From: Oreohelix idahoensis
Lineage: Eukaryota; Mollusca; Gastropoda; Stylommatophora; Oreohelicidae
NCBI GenBank assembly: GCA_024509875.1
Contig: JAMPIV010009902.1
Span: 1 to 64,000, forward strand
Direction: 5' to 3'
Length of the DNA: 64,000 bases
Below the pieces are notes generated by a model. That model searched no databases. It saw only the letters and a program-made list of their open reading frames with translations, and was not told where the DNA came from. Shown here piece by piece: positions 35,393-46,900 of the stretch. Positions within the stretch are counted from its first letter, which is position 1; each line of letters begins with the position of its first letter. A program made the translations under genes and the position numbers.

Positions 35393-35699
35393 GGGACCTC
35401 AAGACGCAGCAATAGAGACCGCAGTCAGCGACTCATAGCTTGACTGCCTGCGTCAGGACCAGCGAACCAGAGCTGGTCAAGACCGCACTCCACCTCCACG
35501 TGGTGGTCCTGGAAACAGTCTGCAGCTGCGCAGTCTGGCTGAGCGAGTGTGGATCGAAATGGGAAGGCAAACCGGTCCTAAAAAATGCCGTGCAGAAGTC
35601 GGATGTGTCGACCGAAAGGTGCAGATATCACAGCTTAGACGTAAACAGACACAACGCAACCACCGTCCTTTTCAGGACGAACGAGGAAGAAGAAGAAGA
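35393..35699 (+). mobile_element. SINE-like element with (GAA)n tail and target duplication
   Basis: 307 bp, starts GGGACCTCAAGACGCAGC, much more GC-rich than its surroundings, ends GGACGAACGAGGAAGAAGAA. Flanked by the exact 12-bp duplication ATATCACTTAAA (35381-35392 and 35700-35711). Clear A and B boxes were not found, so it could be a SINE or the 3' end of another LINE. The tail matches that of L-C. Confidence 0.8.
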
Positions 35700-35999
35700 A
35701 TATCACTTAAAACACAATTTAACATCACAGTTATAATCAAAACAGGGAAATATTTCTAACAATGTGTGATCACAGTGCTTACACACAACCACCAAGCATA
35801 TCTGCCTTGTCAATCAGACATTTAAACTGTCATATTCAGAGTAGCAAAAGTTAGCGATTTCTTATTATTTTTGCTAAACATTAAGCTGGATAGCTATCTG
35901 ATAATGAATAAACCTACAGAATTAATATTAATATGAGTAATTTCTACAGGTGAACTTTCTTGACCAACATTTGGACCCTTTAATCTGCCACTGTGCCTT

Positions 36000-36790
36000 T
36001 CAATACATTTTTACTGAGCACAGCCATGTCTCTGACTTCACTTATATAACACCTAGACTATGCAATCTCACATTTAACCTTTGTCAATCATGCCATTTCT
36101 CCTGTCTTGAGTGACATCGTTGACTGCAACAAAACACCTGGACTATGTAATCTACTACAGTGCTGTAACCCAGAATCTGAAATGCTCAGAGACTGCCATG
36201 TTTCGGAAATAGTTTTTTTTTTGGTTAGTGCAAAAAAAATTGCCCAAAGTAGCCCAAGGCAGCACACACACACAAAGTCAGTTTAAAAATCGCCCAAAAT
36301 TTGGCCACTAAAAGGCACATCTAATTTTCAGAAAATTTCAGATTCTGGGTTACAGGCCTGTACTTTCATTCTTTACTGATCACTTGATTTTTTTCCATGC
36401 TGAGTTGTTTCTCTGACTTTTGCTACATAATACCTGCAGTAAATAATCTCCCACAACTATTCAGTGTCAACTATTCCACTTTCCCCCCTTAATGAATGAC
36501 ATTTGTGACTAGACTACAAAACACCTGGACAAAGTAATCTTCCACTGTTATTCTCTGCCTATCATTACACTGCCGAACCCAGCTATTTCTGTGACTTAGG
36601 CTACATAAAACATGGACTCTGTAGTCTCCCACAACTATTCTTTGTCTATGATATCCCTTTTTCCTGTGTTAAGTGACAAACTGTGACTTGACTATAAAAC
36701 ACCCAGACAACGCAATCTTCAAGTGTTATTCTCTGTCTATCATTACAATATCCTAAGCCAAGCAAATTCTCTGACTAGACTTAAAATATA
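36000..36790 (+). repeat. Degenerate ~145-bp tandem repeat
   Basis: Words GACTACAAAACACCTGGAC, AATCTCCCAC, TATTCT.TGTCTATCATTAC recur about every 145 bases. An M1 element interrupts it. Confidence 0.6.
36155..36363. mobile_element. M1 inverted-repeat element, copy 3 (clearest termini)
   Basis: Left ACAGTGCTGTAACCCAGAAT then CTGAAAT; the right end is the inverted ATTTCAGATTCTGGGTTACA then GGCCTGT. Terminal inverted repeats of about 25 bases with two mismatches; interior AATTGCCCAAAGTAGCCCAA. Confidence 0.8.
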
Positions 36791-36925
36791 AATAGAACTG
36801 GAGACAGAAATAAACGGGATGAGGAATAAAAGGAAAGACTTAAGAGATGATGGCATGGAACAGGAAGACTTAGCATGTCTGTTGAAGGCCTATGCTCCTT
36901 GGGGAGCTGAAGAGATGATGATAAT
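36790..36925 (+). mobile_element. L-B LINE 3' fragment
   Basis: ACTGGAGACAGAAAT...GGCCTATGCTCCTTGG matches the last ~130 bases of the LINE at 29150. Broken. Confidence 0.75.
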
Positions 36926-37134
36926 GACGTTGATATTCAAACAAACATAACTTTTCATCATATGTTAATGAAGCAGCCAAAGTGTGGTTGTGTATGAGGC
37001 TAGCAACGCCATCATGTACAACCAAACGCTACATAAAACACTGTCACAAAAGCGCACTAATACATAAGCACAAGCTTCCTGTACCAGGGCCAAATGCAGT
37101 GGTGCCTCTTGATTAAGAAACAATAAAAGGGACA

Positions 37135-37140
37135 TTTATT
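37135..37140 (-). terminator. Candidate GPD2 polyadenylation signal
   Basis: AATAAA on the minus strand about 715 bases after the GPD2 stop codon at 37,855. It is the nearest canonical signal I found downstream. The intervening 3' UTR candidate is AT-rich and carries a 48-bp direct repeat near 37,372-37,470. The cleavage site is not verifiable here. Confidence 0.45.
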
Positions 37141-37854
37141 CATCATTCATTCACAGTACAGGAATGCAGCCTATATTGATCACAACTATTTTAGAACACA
37201 TCTTACAAATTTTGGTATAATTATTACATTTTGACGTAAACTTTACTACAATGAGCCCAGACTTTACTGAAGCTTGTGGTTCAATAATGTAAAGAGAAGT
37301 AATGAAATCTTAGTTATGTCTGTATTCCACAATGTTACAAAGACATAATCAGCAAGCTGACAAGTCAATAAGCAATGGCAAAGTCTGTAATTTTGACAGA
37401 CATTTACCTTCCACCAAGTTGTGGCAAAGTCTGTAATTCTGACAGACATTTACCTTCCACCAAGCTGTAATGAGAAAATCAGTAATCTCACGTTTCTATC
37501 CTTTTCTAAAAGTCTATAATCCTGAAAGACTTCCATGATCTAACAAGCTACACAGAGATAATTATTTCCTCTCAAGATGTTTCAAGCTACAAAGAGGAAA
37601 TTGCATGCTAAAAAATATATTAGTAAGTTAATTAACAACTAATGATGTAGCTGCTGAATAAATCTTATAAATGATATGAGAAATTCTAAAATACATTCAT
37701 CTCAAATTAAGACATTCTGAAATATATAATCATATAAATCAAATAAATATGTAAAAAACTGTAAATTTAACAACGCCAACTGTTCTTGTGAGTGTCCATG
37801 CTTGTGATTGTCCATGCCTGCCACTACTAATACGACATTGTCTCTGGGTTAGGG

Positions 37855-37971
37855 CTAGACACCCCCACCGCTGCGTTCCACTGTAATCTTTTTAGACTTC
37901 TCTTCATTGTCCTCGAGGGCTTTGGCAAAACGCGAATGCACTATCAGACCATGATCGATCGCACTCATCAG
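37855..37971 (-). CDS. GPD2: GPD2 last exon (EF-hand isoform)
   Basis: The acceptor CTCCCTCAG opens 38 codons beginning [19 protein letters not shown], which directly follows the FLQ of EF-hand 2 as in other GPD2 proteins, and ending SGGGV then TAG at 37855-37857. The C-terminus resembles the short basic and glycine-ending tail of the family. Confidence 0.93.
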   Translation of the reverse strand: MMSAIDHGLIVHSRFAKALEDNEEKSKKITVERSGGGV

Positions 37972-40900
37972 CTGAGGGAGAACAAACAAATGGAAAAACT
38001 TCCAGTTACGCCATGTATTACGACCTATCACATCATACAGTTCAGAAACATGGAGAACAAAAACAACAACCAAAAATTTACAGACTTTCATAAATAACCC
38101 CTGGATAGAACAGATGGATGGCAATGGTATGACAAGATCACCAATGTGGAGCTGATGATATGAACCAGACAAGTGTCAGTGGAACAACAGATGTGAAGAT
38201 GACACTTGCAATGGAAAGGACCCACGTTGCGGAAACCTGTTGATAACATTACAAGGCAGTCCTTAATCTAGAATCCCCAGGGTAAGAGGGAATAGATGGA
38301 GAAGAGAACTGGAGACAGAAATGAAAGGGATGAGCAATGCATGGAAAGACCTTGAGCGGACGGCACAGGACAGGAGGACTTGGAATGAATTAGCTGGAGG
38401 CCTATTTTCCTAGGGGAGATAAATGGCAATTACAATGATGATGATCAAAATCATCACATTACTTCCCTTGTTTGCAAGAATTAGCTGAAAACAAAAGACC
38501 TATTTAAATAGAATAAATAAACTAAATGGAAAATAAACCCACCTATATGAAGGATGGTTACAATTGAAATGAGAATAAGAGACTACAGAAAATAATGAGA
38601 ACAAAATTTAAACATAAATGAGAATATTTTGTTTTTAAAGTGGAATTTAAAAAACAAGATACACTAAAATAAAACTGATAGAAATGATTAAGAAAAAAAA
38701 ATTATAATGCACTAAAAACACTATTTAAAAAGAAACAAAAGAGATGATGAGACAAGATTAGATCATAAATGACAAGCCAATATTAAAGTGTGTGTCCCAT
38801 TGACCAATGAGAATAGAATCATGTTTTACTGCGTATTCTTCTTCAAGTACCATGTTTGGTAGTGTATGTGATCATGTAGGTCAGTGGTTATCAGTGTGGG
38901 TCATGCTATGGTGGTGTCTGCACCGGGGCGGCAGAGAGGTAAATGGGGCTCAGTAGGGGGCCATAAGCTAAAAAAGGTTGAGAACCCCCTGATGTAGGTG
39001 ATCATGTCTCTCCATAACTTCCTGTTTCCAGTATTGCTTATCAATTTTGCCACTGACATCTCTCTGTGCCAAGACGTCTAACTGTCCAGTATCTTCTCTC
39101 ACTGTCGTCCTCCATCGCTTCTTCCTTCAACCTTTCCTGTTGTCACAATATATTCCATCTTTCTACTTCTCATTACACGCCTGAAGAAACGTGATTGCTG
39201 TGTGCTAAGGGAAAAAGAGGATCCCTGTTACGTGTCTTTTATATGGTTAAAGTTAATATGTAGTGACAGGATGGTTCCTGTGGCCAAGTTCACTTCTAAG
39301 GTAGTAAACGTATCAGACACCGAAACAGGCCAACATCAAACACACTTATTTGAGCCACAACGGACGAAGTGGATGGTATATATTTTTATTAAGACTGCAA
39401 CGCTGCTCCACATTCAATACAGTTCAGGCCAATATACAAATGGCATATTATATGCAGTCGTCGATATAACGCTAAGCAGTCCGTTCATGTCTGGAACACT
39501 GTCCTTTTCATTCTGTACATTTTTAATATATATTCACACTCGACACTGAGAAGCTATACTCCCTGTAAATGCAGATAACTAGATACACCTCACAGAAGAT
39601 CTTGATGTATTAGTGATGGAATAACACAGGGATATATATACTGAAATTCAGGAGCTCAAACACATGCGTCCACTCGCCATGACACACAATGGTAATAGAC
39701 TCTAGCAGACAATCTCCTCACTTCTGCATTTTTAGATTCACGTCTGCCAAATAAACCATATCGGCATGACGTCACTTCCTGTATTAATAAGTGACTCTGT
39801 ATAAAATAAACAAACAAGGAGCCCTGTTGAGCTACCTATTATACCGACACAATCATTATGAATTTTAATCATAACAATCCCGTTACACGCCCTAGGGGCA
39901 TATTGTGAATATGGTGTTAGTCCCATATTTTCTTGACCATTGGCACACTAGGGGTGATGTGGTCAGCCTCACGCCGGCCACTTTAACGTTCCCAGAGTTG
40001 CTCCAGTACCCAATTCATGAGGCTTGGTCGACCTCGGAGCCGTTTGCAGTCTAAAAAATCCCACATCAACTGGGGGTTGAACCATGGACCACCGAGCTAG
40101 AAAGCCAGTGCACTAACAACAGCGCTACCATGGCCAGGAGGAAGACAGCCGATAGGATAGTGTGGCACTCTCTCTGGTCAACCTCTACACCCCAGGGTTA
40201 AAGAGGAACCACTAAGTAAGTTTAACTGTTAAAGGACATAGTGGCTTACCCATATTCGACACAAAGAATATTCCGTCACTTTGATTTCATACAGTGTGAA
40301 CTTTAAGGGTCAGTTCTTTCAAAATATTTTTTTAAGGTACGGTAATGCAGCTGTAAAGGAAGTTGAATGAGGATTAATAAAATATAAAAATGGGATAGAA
40401 CGATACAACAGCGTAGTTCATATATACCAGTCCTGAAAATTGGCTGTCCATCAGGAGAGCTTTGGAAAATTGGCCCCCAATACTGGTCACTCATCCTTTT
40501 CAGAGATGAGTATGCAGCACTGCTCAGGTTTCTATTACCAGAAACAAGGGTTTACACAGAAAGATTTTTTAAAAAATAAACCCTGTAGCAAACCATACAC
40601 ATATACCACAGACAGTAGAAAGAAAATGTGAAAAATAACCGTTCATCAGTAGGAAGAAAATGTGAAGAGTGGTAGAGTTGATGTTACCTGAAGAAATTCT
40701 CCAATGTCAACTTCAGCATTCCTGTTCAAATCCACTTCACTCAAAATCTCATGCAGCTGGTTCTCTGGTAACCTCTCTCCAATATTCTGTGAACAGAGAA
40801 CACAGACTGTTTCTATTATACATCATCATCAATAATCATCATCAATCATCATCTCGTCATTGTCATCATCTCGTCGCCATCATCATCATCGTCATCATCA

Positions 40901-43900
40901 TCACCCGTCACCATCATCATCATCCCCACCATCATCAACAACAATAAGCACTGTTAAGATTTGAGGAAGTTGAGGGGAACTGCGGTAAGACGTGGAAAAA
41001 AGGTGATTCGTCTTACGATTTTTTTTCAAACCCACCCATTGTTAAGATTTGAATTGTTGAATATCCCTTTCCCACTTCTTCTTCTTCTTCTTCGATCCTT
41101 AACCACCGACCGTCAAAGCAGTCAGTGGCCATCACGCCTAGTGGCATCCTGTAGGGCAACAACAAAATGATTCCACTTTGCACGGTCGGTGGCCATCCTT
41201 CGTACAGTGCCCCAACTCTGGTTCATTCTTTGCATCTCAGCCTCCACAGTCCTCCGCCAAGTTGTTTTTGGTCGGCCTCTCTTTCGCTTTCCTTCAGGGG
41301 TCCAAAGCATAGCTGTTCTTGTGATGGCATCGGGGTCTCTTCTGAGGACATGACCAACCCAGCTCCAGCGTCTGCCAGCTATGATGGTATGCATGTCCTC
41401 TTGCTTGCTACGAGTAAGCAGATCTTGGTTGGTGATGGTATTCGGCCAAAAGATTCGGTGAATTTTCCTTAGGCATGTTGTGTGAAAAGAGGACAATTTT
41501 GACATTTCCTTCTCTGTGACTCTCCAGCATTCCGCACCATAGAGAAGCACAGAAAGCACGCAACTCTGGTATAATCTTAATTTTGTGCTTGTGCTGTATT
41601 GGGAGGACTTCCAGATGTTATTTAGGCTAAAGAAGGCTGTTCTTGCCTTATTCATTCTGATGTTGATGTCTTTGCCTGCCCCACCGTCTGGTGTTACTAT
41701 GCTTCCTAGGTATGTGAAGGTATCTGTCTGTACCAGTTGCTGATTCCTTACTGATATGGGCTCAGGGTTGCTCACATTGAGCGTCATGACCTCAGACTTC
41801 TTTAAATTGATGTTCAAGCCCACCTGCTGGCTAAATTTATTTAGTCTATCCGTTTTTCCTGGATGTGTTGATGTGAATGTGCCAGCAGTGCAATGTCATC
41901 TGCATATTCCAGATCTTCCAATGTTGAAAATGTAGTCCATCTTATTCCTCTTGGACTGCCCTCTGTTGTCTGGCGCATCACCCAGTCTATGACTGTTAAA
42001 AATAGAGTGGTTGATAGGGGGCATCCCTGTCGTACTCCTGTCTTCACTTCGAAGGTTAGGTTGCTCTGCCCAACACTACACGTAAAGTTGGCATAGAGGC
42101 TTTTTATGATTGATCCCTTTCCCACATACCATGTTAACAAATTAAATGTCTTCTCTCATTGTTGTACCTTTCTCATTCTAACATTTTACAATGATTTTCA
42201 CGTGCAAACTTTTTCATAAATCCTCATGACATTTTTCACACACTAGAGATTCTTCAAGTTCTTCTGAAAAGCCACAACTCTATTTTCATTGCCCACAATT
42301 CACTTCAACAGGTTTCAGGTCCACATCTCCCTCTATAACTCTTACTTCAACTGGATGATGTGTTTTATTTTCTGGAGTGCAGTCTTTTGCTCGAGCTACT
42401 GTTATTTACTGGATGCTGGCCTGCATAGAACTAGCAGCAATTAAAAGACATCTCTACTATTCAGTGTAGAAATATAATACTGACCACGAGGCAAAATCTC
42501 TGGTGTTTAATCAGTCATTCAGTCTCACTTTGATATTAAGGTGTCCACAAAGATGTATTTCTATGAACGAAATAATGAACTCAAGAGTATTCATTAAAGA
42601 TACTACAGAATATATGGTACAGCACTTACTATTTCGCAAGTTTGAGGAAACTACAAACTCACATTGAAGATCAAGGACGTGGTACACAATCCCTGCATCA
42701 CAAGCACGCTTTTATATGGCAGCGAGACATGGACAACCTATGTTAAGCAATAAAGAAGGCTCAATACCTTCCATCTACAGTGCCACATCCGTGTTAATTC
42801 ACGGAAGGACAAAGTGACAAATGTCAAGGTACTGTCATGTGCTGGCCTTCCAAGCATGAACACACTGCTTATACAGTGCAAACTACGATTGGCTATGTCT
42901 GCCACATGGAAGATGGTTGCATCCCCAAAGATAATTTTTTTTACTGACAACTGGCAAGATAGTCAGCTGACCGCAGCTGAGGTTCAAAGATGTGCGCAAC
43001 AAGCAGAAGAGAAATGAACACGCCGAAAGGAACATCAGGTAAAAAAACATGGTGAGGGCTATCACCTCTAGGACATACTCCCATAGTCAGTTATGATTGA
43101 AGGGGGCTTCTATAACTACCCCTACTGCAGTAAATCAAAGATTACTTCAAGCTAGTGCTTCAAAGGAAATTACAACTTTACATGAAGTACCACTCACCTT
43201 AAAGTATCTCCGAAGATCATTTATAGAAATGTACCCCTTGTTCTCTACATCTAAAGATTTAAATCTCCGCACATAATGATTAATCTCATCCTTAGTAAAG
43301 TTGAGCTGAACATCCTTTTCTGTCAAACGCTTAATGTCTAAACCCATCTCGGTTCTCAGGTAGCCTTCTGCGTGAGCAAGTTCAGCCTGTATAAGGTTTA
43401 GATTAAAAAATTTACAAACTCTGAAAATGATGGCAATAACTTAGATGAATAAGCTAATAACAATTATTTGCACCATTAGTTATGGATGACTAAGCATAGG
43501 AATAAACTAATAACAACTCCACCAAGGTCAGTCCCAAGCCTGCGCTGAGAAAAGAGGAGGGATTCTGGCTGGACCTGAGTGCTTTGTGTGTCTTAGAAAG
43601 TAGCGGGTAAAACCATGAACCAGCCAGATAGCCTGCATAGAGGTCATGCGGAGGCAGTTTTTCCACCACAAAAGGTACAAACTGGCCAATCACCTTAAAA
43701 TTTGATTACAAGAGACCACAGAGAAAAAAACTGGACTGATCTTAGAGGTGGCAAACTGGCATGGATTATGGACTAAGACTTATGGAACCTATCGAGTGCT
43801 GGACTAATCCTAGAGGCGACTAACTGGCATGATTATGGTTTAAGACTTATGGAACCTACTGACGGCTGGACTGATCTTAGAGGCGATGAACTGGTATGGA

Positions 43901-46900
43901 TTAAGGACTAAGACTTATGGAACCTACTAAGGGCTGGACTGTAACCAACCAAAAAGAAGACAGCCGACAGGATAGCAGGGCACTTTCTCTGGCTAATCTC
44001 TACACCCCAAGGCAGAAGGGGAATGACTAAGTAAGCAAGTAAATAAGTAAGTATACACTAATAACAATTACGGTATACCATAAGCTACGGATGACAATAA
44101 GCTAATGAATAAACTAATAACCATTACATATACCATAAGCTACGGATGACAATAAGCTAATGAATAAACTAATAACCATTACGTACACCATAAGCTATGG
44201 ATGACAATAAGCTAACGAATAAACTAATAACCATTACGTATACCATAAGCTACAGATGACAATAAGCTAACGAATAAACTAATAACCATTACGTATACCA
44301 TAAGCTACAGATGACAATAAGCTAACGAATAAACTAATAACCATTACGTATACCATAAGCTACAGATGACAATAAGCTAATGAATAAACTAATAATCATT
44401 ACGTACACCATAAGCTATGGATGACAATAAGCTAACGAATAAACTAATAACCATTACGTATACCATAAGCTACGGATGACAATAAGCTAATGAATAAACT
44501 AATAACCATTACGTACACCATAAGCTATGGATGACAATAAGCTAACGAATAAACTAATAACCATTACGTATACCATAAGCTACAGATGACAATAAGCTAA
44601 TGAATAAACTAATAACCATTACGTACACCATAAGCTATGGATGACAATAAGCTAACGAATAAACTAATAACCATTACGTATACCATAAGCTACGGATGAC
44701 AATAAGCTAACGAATAAACTAATAACCATTACGTACACCATAAGCTACGGATGACATTAAGCTAATGAATAAACTAATAACTATCATGCACATCCTAAGC
44801 TATGGTGACAATATGTAAATGAATAAACTTATACACATATAAACTTGTTCAAAGCAGAAAGTTAACAAGGCACAATATAATATTTTCATGCTTAACGTTA
44901 AAAAAAAAAGAAGACAAATAAATATGAATGCAACAAGAAAACAAAGCTATAATTCAACTCGTGCTTACAATTACCTTCATATTTTAAAATGCTAATTATT
45001 TGAATCAATGTCAGGTACTGAACGCATTCTTTTTATTTAATCAAAATGCCAAACACAATACAGGTCCGTTACTCAGAACACGAAATGCTTGGGGATGGCC
45101 GTGTTTCGGAAATCTGATTTTTTTTCGCTTTTCGGATATCGCCCAAAGTAGCCCAAAGATCGGTTAAAATATCACCCAGAAGTCTGCCGAAAAAACTTTC
45201 GATTTTCGGAATCTGGGTTATGGACATGTACTACACTAACAAGCTAAAGAGCAAATGTATGAGAAACTGCAAGTCGAAAAAAGTATAGTGTATCCAGAAA
45301 TACGTGATAACGAAATAGTGTTACTAATATTTAATTTTACAATCTTATGAGAGTTAAATGTTATAATGCTACAAATCTTAACAATAAAAACTCTGCTTAT
45401 GCTTTATAAAAAGAAAAGTTACCAGCTTTAATAAAACTCATGTTACTACCGTAACACAAACCAAAAAAAAAAAAAATTTTACAAACACTTGTTGAAAATC
45501 CTCCTCCATCCTTCCTTTCCTTTGTGCTCCTTACAGAGCAAGGAACCACTACTGTAGTTTGTCCCCTTGCAAACAGCCTGCACCAAACATTCTCATACTT
45601 TTGCAGCTTTGGTTTCTGTGACAATTTGTTTTACAAGACAAGGTTGCCAGTCCCCACGTAGATGAACCTCATATTAGTCAGTCTGTACAACATGCATGTG
45701 GGTGCAGTAGTCCAATTCTCTCTGCCTCCCTTTACAGTTCCCCTGGAACCACATTAAATCTTACTATACAGCTTGCCACCTAAGGTGGTGCGCCATTAGT
45801 ACCAAAAATACGGCTCGCCACCAGTAAGTCTCTATCGGCAAAGTTTAATGAAAAATCGTCGATGTTTTATCCAATCCAATATTTATAAAGTCACTTCCTG
45901 TATTCAATCTGTTTACATTTTTAGCGTGGTCTATTTTGTCTCATCATTACGTTCGATTTTAGTACATTTGTTATTCGTCTGTTGACCGAAAGCAAATTTT
46001 TTCTAACCAAAATGGCTTCATCTTCAAACGATTGTAAGCAAAGGTTATCGGCTGTACAAGCAGCACAACTTATTTCTTCTTGGATTGAACATGAGGATGA
46101 TCAGTTATCGAGTGACGATGACAGTTCAGATTCAGAATATATTTTGCCCAGCGAAGATATATGTAATCAAAACACTGAATCAGATGAGAAGGGGGCGTTT
46201 CCCCTAGCTGGTTCTGTCAATAGTACTCGTACTAGAAATGCCAGGCCAGTGAAAAGACTACAAGGAAAAGGTAAAGCTTTCAAGAAGAAAAGATTAACTC
46301 TTAGTATCCGGCAAGCCCCGTGAAGTGGCGCGGGTTTAGTACCAATTTTACGGCTCGCCAGTTCAAGTGGATGCTGGCAAAATACTTTCCGCTTCGGTAC
46401 CACCTAGCTAAACTAGCACGTATTAAAACGGATTCTTCTGCATTTTTTTAGCTCAAAGCTCTTTTAACTATAGATTAAGAGTTATAAAGAAGATGCTGAG
46501 GCGACTCTCATCTAAATCAGAAACCGACCTGTCTGAAAACTGGCAGTTACATCCCAGAACTGTAGTTTTTTTTGATGTGATAATACAATGTGCATTGTGA
46601 ATGAACCAGATTAGCTGGTCTAATGAAAGGTTGATGCTGGCTCCCAACAGACAGAAATAGATTTCACTTTGTATCACATGACCATGTGAGTGATGTAGAC
46701 GAGGCATAAAGAAGTGTTGAGTCCAAATATTAGCACCTGGGATGATTCTTCAGGCCATAAATCGAGGATTGTCTCAGAGAGCTCTTAAAAAATGAAGATT
46801 ATAAAAGAGCTCCACTGTTCTTGACATAAATGCGAATCATGGGCAATGATCGACTCTAAAAGCCAGTCAAAATCAGAAAACGGCGAGGAAGGTGGTTGAA

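Noticed and set aside
39202..39549. Plus-strand frame of 115 codons
   Set aside because: No recognisable domain; it overlaps the candidate solo LTR and the end of a LINE fragment.
43490..43693. Minus-strand frame of 67 codons within a GPD2 intron
   Set aside because: It does not match any part of GPD2, lacks consensus splice sites in a useful phase, and its composition is ordinary.
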